Positions 5,930 through 14,156 of a DNA stretch of 64,000 nt are shown piece by piece; the stretch's first letter is position 1; each line of letters starts with the position of its first letter. The translations under genes were made by a program, and so were the position numbers. The notes beneath the pieces are model-generated. The model searched no databases. It was given only the letters and a program-made list of their open reading frames with translations, and was not told the origin of the DNA. Origin of the DNA: a virus; IMG/VR virus record IMGVR_UViG_3300024354_000013, positions 46,064-110,063 of that record; one strand, written 5' to 3'.

Positions 5930-6352
5930 ATGAGTCTGTCCGTCAAGGATTGGATAATAAGAAAGCTGGCTCCTAAGATGTTGCTCAGTGAGAAGACGAT
6001 TGAGGCTGTTGTCAACCACCAGTTTCAGGGAGCTAATGAGGCGCTGAAGAATGTAAAGAGCTTGGAGATAAGTGGGTTTGGGAAATTCTTCTTCAATGAG
6101 GGGAAGGCTGTCAGGCAGATGGAGAAACATCACAGTCAGGTGGCGCTGTTCTCTAAGATGTTGGAAGACGATGCACTGACGGAACAGAAAAGGAAGTCGC
6201 TGGAGCTCAAATTACAGATTGCTAAAGATTGCATAAGAGATTTAAAACCAAGAATGTATGCTATCACAGATTTACGAGGGATGGAAGAACAACCTGTTTC
6301 CCTCAGAGGAGCTGAAGACGATTATAAAGGAGACGAGCCTTTCGAGGCTTAG
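5930..6352 (+). CDS. IHF/HU-like DNA-bending protein, 140 aa
   Basis: Residues 1-60 of this start (MSLSVKDWIIRKLAPKMLL..., KSLEISGFGKFFFNEGKA) match the HU/IHF pattern. The helical dimerisation part is followed by 'leI.GFGkFf', the equivalent of the conserved G-G-F turn. The C-terminal half is helical, with a proposed coiled segment. IHF-like subunits are typical of crAss-like phages. I chose the ATG at 5930, 4 bp after the upstream stop; an in-frame ATG at 5879 would overlap the previous gene. The 3' end overlaps the next gene by 95 bp. Likely role: bending or compacting phage DNA near packaging or transcription sites. Confidence 0.65.
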   Translation: MSLSVKDWIIRKLAPKMLLSEKTIEAVVNHQFQGANEALKNVKSLEISGFGKFFFNEGKAVRQMEKHHSQVALFSKMLEDDALTEQKRKSLELKLQIAKDCIRDLKPRMYAITDLRGMEEQPVSLRGAEDDYKGDEPFEA

Positions 6353-6602
6353 CATTTGTAAGCAATGTGACTATCATTCATCTAACAGGTGGGGATATAA
6401 AACCCTACGTCTCGATGAGCATTGCACAAAATGTGGATGCACCCTGTCTGCTAAAACCAAGTGTCTCTCATGTGAATGTCCTCTAAAGAAATGGACAGCT
6501 GTGGTGACACAAGAACAAGAAGAGCAAATGAAAAACGATGGAAAACAACGAAGTAATATTGAAGAAAATTCCGTTGAAGGTGTTGATAGACATTCTTCAT
6601 GA
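6258..6602 (+). CDS. Zinc-ribbon protein of the phage CPLxKW type, 114 aa
   Basis: Two zinc-binding groups are visible: CKQC (about residues 34-37) and CTKCGC...CLSC.CPLKKW (about 56-78). An N-terminal 'I.EGW.N.LFPSEELK' helix precedes them. This combination, including the terminal CPLxKW, is a recurrent small phage protein of unknown function. The N-terminal motif supports the ATG at 6258 despite its 95-bp overlap with the IHF-like gene. The acidic C-terminal tail overlaps the following gene by 65 bp. It may be a nucleic-acid-binding accessory protein. Confidence 0.7.
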   Translation: MLSQIYEGWKNNLFPSEELKTIIKETSLSRLSICKQCDYHSSNRWGYKTLRLDEHCTKCGCTLSAKTKCLSCECPLKKWTAVVTQEQEEQMKNDGKQRSNIEENSVEGVDRHSS

Positions 6603-6792
6603 CGCTTGGAACAAGGGGGCTGACTATGTTGACATCATGGGAACAGCCAACGAGGTGCAAGACAACATTGCTATAGCCATAAAGGAAGAATATATGAATG
6701 TCAATCCTGAGGATGAGTTTGAAATAGATGTGGAGCTGGATGAAAGGAAAGACGAAGATATGACAGACGAAGATTTAAACCAATTAATATGA
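6538..6792 (+). CDS. Small acidic conserved-type protein, 84 aa
   Basis: The N-terminal half contains IPLKVLIDILHDAWNKGADY and then VDIMG, a pattern I associate with small Bacteroidota phage proteins encoded near the terminase. The C-terminal half is very acidic (EDEFEIDVELDERKDEDM). No catalytic motif. It overlaps the zinc-ribbon gene at its 5' end and the next gene by ATGA at its 3' end, so translation is probably coupled through this block. Confidence 0.65.
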   Translation: MENNEVILKKIPLKVLIDILHDAWNKGADYVDIMGTANEVQDNIAIAIKEEYMNVNPEDEFEIDVELDERKDEDMTDEDLNQLI

Positions 6793-6968
6793 ACCCTGTA
6801 GTGGAAGCATGGATAGTAATTGAAAAGCTGGGGGCACTTGTTGCCACACCAGGCATTTCAGAAGATGTAAAAACACTGGCCAACGAACAGATTGCTAAGC
6901 TTATAAAGGATGTAATTACGCCTGGACTAAACAAGCTGTCTGCAAGTTCAGCTGGGATTATTGCCTAA
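6789..6968 (+). CDS. Small helical protein, 59 aa
   Basis: The ATG at 6789 overlaps the upstream stop as ATGA, and the frame ends at TAA 6966-6968. The product (MNPVVEAWIVIEKLGALVAT...) is mostly helical, with one moderately hydrophobic N-terminal helix and a Ser/Ala tail (SASSAGIIA). It fills what would otherwise be a 185-bp gap in a tightly overlapping operon. No family recognised. Confidence 0.65.
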   Translation: MNPVVEAWIVIEKLGALVATPGISEDVKTLANEQIAKLIKDVITPGLNKLSASSAGIIA

Positions 6969-6977
6969 ATTGTAGAC

Positions 6978-7259
6978 ATGGGAAGACCCAATGATTATTA
7001 CAGAGTGCTCGCACTCTTACAACAATTACATGTAAGCTACCCTAATTACAATATGGGTAGACACCTAGCCACTGCGCTAGATGAATATGGAGATGTGTGG
7101 GGACTCACTGACAGAGAGCTGTTGTTTGCTCTTGATAAATACAAGGCTGAGCTAGACATGGACGTGCCCCATACAGACGAGAGTGAAATTGATCAGATTA
7201 TAAAGGAGGGGATGAATCTGGAGAACATATTAAAAGAAGAAGATGGCGAAGACTATTAA
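6978..7259 (+). CDS. Conserved-type small protein upstream of terminase, 93 aa
   Basis: The protein carries a recognisable core: SYPNYNMGRHLATALDEYGD followed by LTDRELLFALDKYKAELDMD. This is typical of small proteins encoded next to terminase in Bacteroidota phages; their function is not known to me. The C-terminus is acidic. It overlaps the next gene by 17 bp. The position suggests a packaging or head role. Confidence 0.65.
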   Translation: MGRPNDYYRVLALLQQLHVSYPNYNMGRHLATALDEYGDVWGLTDRELLFALDKYKAELDMDVPHTDESEIDQIIKEGMNLENILKEEDGEDY

Positions 7260-7578
7260 AAAAACTACATACGTAAATGCTGAGCTTGATTGGGCAGAAC
7301 AACAGCTTTCCTCCTGGAAGGCGTATGTTGATGCCAATCCCCTGCATGAACTTAAAGATAGGATTGAGTGGAAACCTACAGCCAAAGGAGGCATGCTTCC
7401 CATGGTGATTGCATCAATCGAAGCACAAGGTAAGTTTATACAGGAAACAATGAAGAACTACTTGGCTCTTCTAGAGGTGGTGGAGAAACTAAGAGAGAAG
7501 GAAGAAGCTAAAGTGGAAATCAGAGGCAATGGAGAACTAAGCTCCATGGCTGAGGACTTCCTTAAGAGCAGACGATAA
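7243..7578 (+). CDS. Possible small terminase-like protein, 111 aa
   Basis: A mostly helical protein with a long heptad-like stretch (SIEAQGKFIQETMKNYLALL then EVVEKLREKEEAKVEI, about residues 58-95) and a conserved-looking 'W.pT.KGGM' turn before it. Its stop overlaps the TerL start (TAATG). A small coiled-coil protein directly before TerL is the usual place for the small terminase subunit, but I see no clear N-terminal HTH, so this is inference from position. The winged-HTH protein at 5578 is the other candidate. Confidence 0.5.
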   Translation: MAKTIKKTTYVNAELDWAEQQLSSWKAYVDANPLHELKDRIEWKPTAKGGMLPMVIASIEAQGKFIQETMKNYLALLEVVEKLREKEEAKVEIRGNGELSSMAEDFLKSRR

Positions 7579-9605
7579 TGGGCGAGCTTAAAAGCATAGA
7601 CTACAAAGACTGGTTTATTAACCAGGGGCGTCTGCCTGACCGTGAGTCAGAGGAGTATAAACAGTTCTATGACTTTCACAAAGAGCTTTGTCTCAATGGT
7701 TGCATGATGGGCGGTGTATACATCAACCCATTTTTATACTGGCATCTGAACATGTGGCATACAGAGGTGGATGTTGTTGATGAGCGTGGAAGAATATATC
7801 AGAAATATGCCAATCCCCTGTTGCGTGATAACGAATGGATAGTGACAAATGAAATCGACAGGGCACAACAAGAAAAAAAGGGCTTGGTCATCCTAGGAAT
7901 TAGACGTTTTGCCAAGTCTGTTTTAGAGGCTTCTTACATAGGGTGGGGCGCAACGTTTGACGAAAATTCCCAGAATGTGATCGCTGGGTTAAATGCCCCC
8001 GATATAAAGCTGATCACAGATAAGCTGGACAAGGGCCTCAACTTTTTGCCTGAAGCATGGAGATGGCAGAGAGTGGAGGATAATTGGAAAAACCAAGTCA
8101 CCCTAGGTATCAAGACTCGTGGAGGGGAACGTATACCGTTCTCCCAAATCCTCATCCGTAACTTGGATGAAGGTAATAACGAGGAAGCTATTGCAGGTAC
8201 AAAACCACGTAAACTAATTATTGATGAGATTGGTAAGGGAAATTTCCTTAGAGGTTTTCAGGCAGCTGTGCCTGGTTTCACCACACCTTATGGTTGGGGA
8301 TGTTCTCCTTTGCTTACAGGTACAGGTGGTGATATGAAGAAATTCATGGATGCTAAATCCTTGATGTTTGATGCAGACAATTTTAACTTCCTAAGTTATA
8401 ACAATGAGAAAGATGACACGCGCGTTCATGGGTTATTTATCTCATATAAGTATCGCATGGAGGCAAAAGAAGAAAGCACGCTCGGTGAGTTTTTGGAACA
8501 GCCTGTTGACAGTGACTTGTATAATGTTAAGATGTTGGTGAGCAATGAAGACAAAGCTCTTGAAATCACCACAAACAATTTAGAAAGACTAAAGAAGGCT
8601 GGAGACAGAGTGGCTTATTTGAAAGAGAAGATGTACTATCCAATTGAAGTGGATGACATCTTCCTCAATGAGGACACAAACATATTTGATATAGAAGCAG
8701 CCAAACGTCAAAAGAGTAGGTTGCTTATGCAGGGGCGTACGGGCACTCCTGTTATTCTGTTTAATGACGGTGAAAAGATTTGTCACGAGTTTACGGACAA
8801 ACAACCAATAACCAACTTCCCTCTAAAGAACAGTGACTTAAAAGATGCTCCTGTTGTTATATACGAATTCCCTATCGAGAATCCTCCATACGGACTCTAT
8901 GTAGCAGGGGTTGACCCATACAGACAAGGACAAGCTGCGTATTCTACATCTCTTGGTAGTGTGTACATTTATAAAAGAATGCATGATATTACAGGAGAGA
9001 AATATCAGGATATGTTCGTAGCTTCGTATTGTGCAAGACCTGATAAGAAAGACACCTGGGAAGAACAGGCACGACTTCTCATCAAGTATTTCAATGCACG
9101 TACACTTTGTGAGAACGATGACATATCTTTCATAGAATATATGAAAGCAAAAGGAGATGCACACTACCTAGAGAAGCAACCTGATTGGTTGAAGGAAGTG
9201 GTGCCTGGAACAACAGTGAAACGTGACTATGGTGTACACCGTTCTTCTGAGAAAATCAGAGACTATCTACACAACTGTCTGAAGAAGTATATGGAGGAAG
9301 TGGTGTATTCTGAGAAGGATGATGACGGAAAGATAGTGAAAGAAGTGACAGGTGTATCAAAGATATTTGATCCTGTGCTGTTGGAAGAAATCATCCAATA
9401 CAACGATCAAGGTAACTTTGACCGTATTGTGGCTGCAGAACTTGCTATTGCTCAGGCTCTTAAGATGGATCCTGTGCTTGGTAAGGTGGGAGGATCCAGT
9501 GATCCTAGAGTGAGCGCGATATTCAAACCCAATAAGAAGAATGTGTTGTTCACAGAATCTCGTGGGTTATTTAATAAAAGGAAAAAAAGTAAACTTTTTA
9601 CATAA
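7578..9605 (+). CDS. terL: Terminase large subunit (DNA-packaging ATPase/nuclease), 675 aa
   Basis: This is the motor that pumps DNA into the head and cuts the concatemer. An N-terminal ATPase is visible, with a terminase-style Walker A GIRRFAKS (residues 107-114) and Walker B LIIDE (213-217, catalytic E217). A C-terminal RNase H-like nuclease starts at VAGVDPY (D446), with further acidic residues at ENDD (512-515). Length and domain order are normal for a crAss-like TerL. It is coupled by TAATG overlaps to the genes on both sides; the portal gene follows directly, as expected. The basic C-terminus (KRKKSK) is usual. Confidence 0.93.
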   Translation: MGELKSIDYKDWFINQGRLPDRESEEYKQFYDFHKELCLNGCMMGGVYINPFLYWHLNMWHTEVDVVDERGRIYQKYANPLLRDNEWIVTNEIDRAQQEKKGLVILGIRRFAKSVLEASYIGWGATFDENSQNVIAGLNAPDIKLITDKLDKGLNFLPEAWRWQRVEDNWKNQVTLGIKTRGGERIPFSQILIRNLDEGNNEEAIAGTKPRKLIIDEIGKGNFLRGFQAAVPGFTTPYGWGCSPLLTGTGGDMKKFMDAKSLMFDADNFNFLSYNNEKDDTRVHGLFISYKYRMEAKEESTLGEFLEQPVDSDLYNVKMLVSNEDKALEITTNNLERLKKAGDRVAYLKEKMYYPIEVDDIFLNEDTNIFDIEAAKRQKSRLLMQGRTGTPVILFNDGEKICHEFTDKQPITNFPLKNSDLKDAPVVIYEFPIENPPYGLYVAGVDPYRQGQAAYSTSLGSVYIYKRMHDITGEKYQDMFVASYCARPDKKDTWEEQARLLIKYFNARTLCENDDISFIEYMKAKGDAHYLEKQPDWLKEVVPGTTVKRDYGVHRSSEKIRDYLHNCLKKYMEEVVYSEKDDDGKIVKEVTGVSKIFDPVLLEEIIQYNDQGNFDRIVAAELAIAQALKMDPVLGKVGGSSDPRVSAIFKPNKKNVLFTESRGLFNKRKKSKLFT

Positions 9606-12187
9606 TGGCTATCATTAGATATACCAAGGATGCTACGATTAGATATGCCTATCTAAACATATTCCCTGATCAGTTTAAAACTGACAAAGAGAAGCAGGAT
9701 GAGAGTTGGATAAAGAACACGATGGACTACTTTGCAAACAAGTCTTATGCTGAGTATGTAAAGAACCGTGATACATTTGTCAAAAACTACGACTTGATAA
9801 AAGGTATTCTTCGTATGGAAGACTTCTATCAAGAACCACAGGTGAAATCATTTACAGACATCATGACAGCTGACTTACAGCTTCCTGCATATGTGAAGAT
9901 GTATTCCATCATGACTACACCAGTGAATGAGCTGGTTGGTGAAATCACAAAGCGTCCTGATACATTCAGGGTGAAAGCGTTTGATGATGACAGCAAAGCT
10001 GAAGAGCTGCAATTTAAAACAGACATTCTACAACAATACGTAATTAGTCAAGCCAAGCAAAAGATTGTTCAGCAAGCCGCAATGACTGGTCAAGAGATTG
10101 ATCCAGAGGAACTAGAACAAATGACAATGGAGCAAGTGAAAGATGTGCTTGACAGTTATACATCTGTAGCTGAGAAATGGGCCAACCATGTATTGACATG
10201 TCAAAAGGCAGAGTTCAATCTAAAGGAGAAATCAGAAGATGCATTTCGTGACATGCTTATATCAGGAAGAGAATTCTATCACATATATGAAGATAATTCA
10301 AAGCTTGGATTTAACATTGAGGTGGCTAACCCAAAGAATACATGGTTTCTCACAACGCCTGATAGAAAGTGGATTAGCGACCCTACAGGGAGAGCTCAAG
10401 GTGCTTATGCTGCTGGTACTGTTCAAGTTATGGAGCTTTCAGAGATCATTGAGAGCATTCCTGATCTCACTAAAGAGGAGATAGATCACCTGCGTTCATC
10501 TCTTCAAGACTACGGACTTATTAATGTACGTGAATCCAATCTAGGTAATCCTGATGCGATTCCTGGTATTGATTCTGTAATGTACGACACATATGATCCT
10601 CTTGTTCTTCAGACACGTATGATTATTGAATCAGAAATGAAGGAGAACAACGATGGGCTGAAAGACTTCTTAGGACTCACATCAAATGTTTCCTCTTTTG
10701 GATACAAGTATGTTGTTGTCCGTTCTTATTGGATTAGTAAGAAGAAGATCGGTAAGGTCATTTACCTGGATGAATTGGGAAATGAGCAGTCTGTCCTGGT
10801 AGATGAGAATTACAAATCTAACACCATTCCTACACAGCAGTCTCTAGAATGGGGATGGATAAATCAGTGGTATCAAGGAACAAAGATTGGTCCAGACATC
10901 TACCACATCAAACCGTTTAATCTTCTCAACTATTGTCCCATCATTGGTACAACATTTGAGGTGAAGAACACAGAGGCTAAGAGTCTTGTAGACTTAATGA
11001 AGCCTTTCCAGGTGCTCTACAATGTTTGTATGAACCAGCTTTACAAGCTCCTTGAGAAGGAAGTGGGTAAGGTGTACTTGACATCCATCAGGCACATTCC
11101 CGTTCCCAAGGATGGTGATGCACAAGATGCACTAGACATCTGGGAAATGGAAGCTCGTAATCGTGGTGTTGTATTTATTGACGACAGCCCTGAGAATCTA
11201 AAGAGTCCAAGCTCATTCAATCAGTTTAGAGACATTGATCTTACACGTACACAGGAAATACAATCTCGTTACACACTGGCTCAACAGCTCAAGAACGAAT
11301 GTTGGGAACTTGTGGGAATGAGCAGACAACGTATGGGATCTATTACATCCAGTGAATCTGCTACAGGTGTAAACACAGCTGTACAACAATCTTATTCTCA
11401 AACAGAACCATTATTTGTAGCTCACGAATATATTATGGGTCAGCTCTATCAAGCAATCATTGATGCTGCCCTATATGTAGAATCCAAGAAGCCTCAGTCT
11501 ACACTAAGTTATATCACCAGTGAAGGTGAATCAGCATTTGTTTCTGTAAATGGATCTGATCTCAAGTTTAGAGATTTGAAAGTATTCTTGACAAATCGTC
11601 CTGAAGATAAGCAAATGTTTGACGAGCTTAGAGGTCTTTCTCAGGCTATCATCCAGAATGGTGGTACATTGTATGATGTAATTGAACTTTACAGTACCAA
11701 GTCTATGAGAGCAATGAAGAAAGTGTTTAAAGACTTGAGAAACAGACAAATGGATCTACAAAATAGTGAGCTCCAGTTGAAACAGCAACAACTTGATCAA
11801 CAAGCTCAGATTGCTCAGTCTCAATTGCAACAGGCTCAGTTCCAGAAGGAACAAGATATGGCTAATGAGAACTATCAGAATGAACTTGATAGAATCAATA
11901 AAAAAGAAATAGCTCTGATAAATGCTGAAGCTAAGGTGGGTCCTCTTACAGATATAGACAAGAGTGGAGCTCCTGATGTTCTGGAAATTCAGAAGATTGC
12001 AGCTGAACAGTCACGTACAGGCAGAGAATATGAAATGAAGATGGCAGACATTCAGTCTAAGAACTCTCAAAGTTTACAGAAGCTGGAAATCGAAAGAGAA
12101 AAGCTGAAGGTGGCTAGAGAGAACCAAAAGAACGATCTCGAAATAGCAAAGGTGAACGCTAGAAATCGAGCTAAAAAACCTAAATAA
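9605..12187 (+). CDS. Portal protein, 860 aa
   Basis: This is the dodecameric channel at the head vertex that binds TerL during packaging. The assignment rests on position directly after TerL, on length and on fold pattern. It has an N-terminal helical/wing part, a mixed stem-clip region with conserved-looking RIIPVPKDGD-like turns, and a long C-terminal Gln-rich coiled coil (LQLKQQQLDQQAQIAQSQLQ, about residues 717-775) that would form an extended barrel. crAss-like portals are of comparable size. Start and stop overlap the neighbours (TAATG). I see no enzyme motif. Confidence 0.85.
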   Translation: MAIIRYTKDATIRYAYLNIFPDQFKTDKEKQDESWIKNTMDYFANKSYAEYVKNRDTFVKNYDLIKGILRMEDFYQEPQVKSFTDIMTADLQLPAYVKMYSIMTTPVNELVGEITKRPDTFRVKAFDDDSKAEELQFKTDILQQYVISQAKQKIVQQAAMTGQEIDPEELEQMTMEQVKDVLDSYTSVAEKWANHVLTCQKAEFNLKEKSEDAFRDMLISGREFYHIYEDNSKLGFNIEVANPKNTWFLTTPDRKWISDPTGRAQGAYAAGTVQVMELSEIIESIPDLTKEEIDHLRSSLQDYGLINVRESNLGNPDAIPGIDSVMYDTYDPLVLQTRMIIESEMKENNDGLKDFLGLTSNVSSFGYKYVVVRSYWISKKKIGKVIYLDELGNEQSVLVDENYKSNTIPTQQSLEWGWINQWYQGTKIGPDIYHIKPFNLLNYCPIIGTTFEVKNTEAKSLVDLMKPFQVLYNVCMNQLYKLLEKEVGKVYLTSIRHIPVPKDGDAQDALDIWEMEARNRGVVFIDDSPENLKSPSSFNQFRDIDLTRTQEIQSRYTLAQQLKNECWELVGMSRQRMGSITSSESATGVNTAVQQSYSQTEPLFVAHEYIMGQLYQAIIDAALYVESKKPQSTLSYITSEGESAFVSVNGSDLKFRDLKVFLTNRPEDKQMFDELRGLSQAIIQNGGTLYDVIELYSTKSMRAMKKVFKDLRNRQMDLQNSELQLKQQQLDQQAQIAQSQLQQAQFQKEQDMANENYQNELDRINKKEIALINAEAKVGPLTDIDKSGAPDVLEIQKIAAEQSRTGREYEMKMADIQSKNSQSLQKLEIEREKLKVARENQKNDLEIAKVNARNRAKKPK

Positions 12188-12717
12188 TGTTTGATAAACT
12201 CATAGACCTAATAACTCATTGGTGGAATTTTTTGATGCCAGCAGTGATCATACCAGACTATGAGGAAGCTGTTTTGCTAAGGGCTGGTAAGTTCAAGAAG
12301 GTATTGAAACCAGGGTTCCACGTGAAACTCCCTGTTATAGATGAAGTGATACAGCAGCATGCTGTTGTAACAACGTTGAGCCTTTCTGCCCAGTCGCTAT
12401 ATACAAAGGATAAACAAAACATAGTTGTTAAAGGTGTTGTCAAATATAAGATATCTGATGTCAAAGTGTTCCTCCTGGAAGTATTTGATGCTCAGGATGC
12501 CTTGGCTGATATGACCCAGTCTATCATCAAGAACATCGTCATATCCCTACCTCTAGAACAGTGTATAGATCCAGAAATAGACAATACACTTACTAAGAAG
12601 GTGAGGGTTGAAGCTAAGAAATGGGGAGTTGACATTCAACAGGTTACGCTTACAGATATAGCCCCTATCAGAAGCTTTAGACTCATAAATGACACGATTA
12701 CAAACAAACTTGATTAG
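12187..12717 (+). CDS. SPFH/stomatin-like (Band 7) protein, 176 aa
   Basis: The sequence follows the SPFH pattern from residue 20 on: VIIPDYEEAVLLRAGKFKKV, then LKPGFHVKLPVIDEV, a TKDKQNIVVKGVVKYKISD stretch, and a helical end with VRVEAKKWGVDIQQVTLTDI. Cellular SPFH proteins (stomatin, prohibitin, HflK/C, flotillin) form membrane-associated rings. A short hydrophobic N-terminus (HWWNFLMPAVIIP) could touch the membrane. The C-terminal coiled coil of most relatives is absent, so this is a minimal SPFH domain. It is coupled to the portal gene (TAATG) and precedes the scaffold-like gene. Possible roles are membrane docking of procapsids, or interference with host HflK/C-type complexes. Confidence 0.8.
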   Translation: MFDKLIDLITHWWNFLMPAVIIPDYEEAVLLRAGKFKKVLKPGFHVKLPVIDEVIQQHAVVTTLSLSAQSLYTKDKQNIVVKGVVKYKISDVKVFLLEVFDAQDALADMTQSIIKNIVISLPLEQCIDPEIDNTLTKKVRVEAKKWGVDIQQVTLTDIAPIRSFRLINDTITNKLD

Positions 12718-12775
12718 AGTGAATTATATTAATGCTATATTATACGGGAAAAACATTCACACAAATGCATAACTC

Positions 12776-12806
12776 TTTGCTATTCAATATACTCTGATTA
12801 CTTTTA
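12776..12806 (+). promoter_or_regulatory. Possible Bacteroidota-type promoter for the head operon
   Basis: TTTG (12776-12779), a 19-bp gap and TACTTTTA (12799-12806) match the consensus except for the last base. It lies in the 123-bp gap before the scaffold-like gene. Confidence 0.5.
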
Positions 12807-12840
12807 CAAACGTATAAACCAAACTTAAAATAAACTACAT

Positions 12841-14130
12841 ATGGCTGAGAACCTTGATACCCCGTCATTTGGCAACTTTAGTATTGAAAATACTATGGAA
12901 ATGGGACCTGGAGGTGCAGAGCTTCTTAATGACTTGCTCTCTCCTGAAACTTCTACAAGCAATCCTGATCAGATTCAAGAGATTGTAAAGAACGTAGAAG
13001 ATCCTGCTCCTGCTCCAAAACCTGAGGTGCCTAAAGGAAAAGAAATCGTTCCTCAACAAGATGGTAAAGAACCTTCTGCTCAGGACTTGATTTCAAACTT
13101 CCTTGGTGACAACACTGATGAAGAAGAGGAAGAAACACAACCTGTTGATCCTCAACCAGTTAAGAAGAAAGCTGGCGAAGCAAAACCTGCTGAAGCTGCT
13201 CCTGCTGCTGAAGAGGAATCACAAGATGAGGAGACAGAACAAGTGAGTCAATTCACCGCACTTTCTCGTGACCTATTCAAACTTGGTGTCTTTTCAAAGG
13301 ATGAAGATGAAGAAGATGCTGACATCTCTACACCTGAAGCTTTCCTTGAGCGCTTCCAAAATGAGAAGAAGAAAGGAGCTGTTGAAATGGTGCAGAGCTT
13401 CATTGGTCAGTTTGGGGAAGATTATCAACAAGCGTTTGATGCTATATTCGTAAAAGGCGTTAATCCAAAGGACTACTTTGGTACATATAATAACGTGACC
13501 AGCTTTGCTGAAATGGATTTGTCACAAGAGAATAATCAAGTGGCAGTGATAAAACAAGCACTAGCTGATCAGGGTTTTGAAACTGAAGACATTAACACAG
13601 AGGTTGAAAGACTCAAAAACTACGGTGATTTGGAAAGCGTTGCTACAAAGCACCATAAAGTGTTGGTTAAAAAGGAAGCTGCAAAACTCCAACAAATGGA
13701 GCAAAGAGCTGAACAAGAACTCCAACAAAAGCAAGCAATCAAAAACCAATACATCCAGAATGTTCAGCAAGTTCTTAACGACAAGCTGAAATCTAAGGAG
13801 TTTGATGGTATACCCATCAATCCCAAGTTGGCAAACGAACTACAAGACTTCCTGCTGGTAGATAAGTATAAGACAGCAAACGGTGAGACCCTCACTGATT
13901 TCGACAAGACCATCTTGGAATTGAAGAGACCTGAGAACCATGCAACAAAGGTGAAAGTTGCTCTCCTGCTTAAAATCTTAGAAAAAGACCCTACATTATC
14001 TACCATCCAAAGAACAGGCGTTTCAAAGAAATCAAACGAGCTGTTTGGGGAAGTGGCTAGACAGGTTACAAAAACTAAGTCAGCAGTGGGTGGTGCACAG
14101 CCTTCTAAACAAAATTCATGGTTCTTATAA
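12841..14130 (+). CDS. Scaffold-like head assembly protein, 429 aa
   Basis: A strongly acidic protein. Its low-complexity Pro/Ala/Glu N-terminal third (DPAPAPKPEVPK, DEEEEETQPVDPQP) is followed by helical regions, including a coiled coil around residues 275-310 (KEAAKLQQMEQRAEQELQQK), and a basic C-terminus ending SKQNSWFL. Acidic, helical proteins directly before the capsid gene are typically scaffolds that guide procapsid assembly through a basic C-terminus. No protease motif is seen. The gene has its own possible promoter (12776-12806) and a leader ending AATAAACTACAT, shared with the gene at 15901. Confidence 0.7.
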   Translation: MAENLDTPSFGNFSIENTMEMGPGGAELLNDLLSPETSTSNPDQIQEIVKNVEDPAPAPKPEVPKGKEIVPQQDGKEPSAQDLISNFLGDNTDEEEEETQPVDPQPVKKKAGEAKPAEAAPAAEEESQDEETEQVSQFTALSRDLFKLGVFSKDEDEEDADISTPEAFLERFQNEKKKGAVEMVQSFIGQFGEDYQQAFDAIFVKGVNPKDYFGTYNNVTSFAEMDLSQENNQVAVIKQALADQGFETEDINTEVERLKNYGDLESVATKHHKVLVKKEAAKLQQMEQRAEQELQQKQAIKNQYIQNVQQVLNDKLKSKEFDGIPINPKLANELQDFLLVDKYKTANGETLTDFDKTILELKRPENHATKVKVALLLKILEKDPTLSTIQRTGVSKKSNELFGEVARQVTKTKSAVGGAQPSKQNSWFL

Positions 14131-14156
14131 ATTTTCATAAATAAAAGGATAACAAA

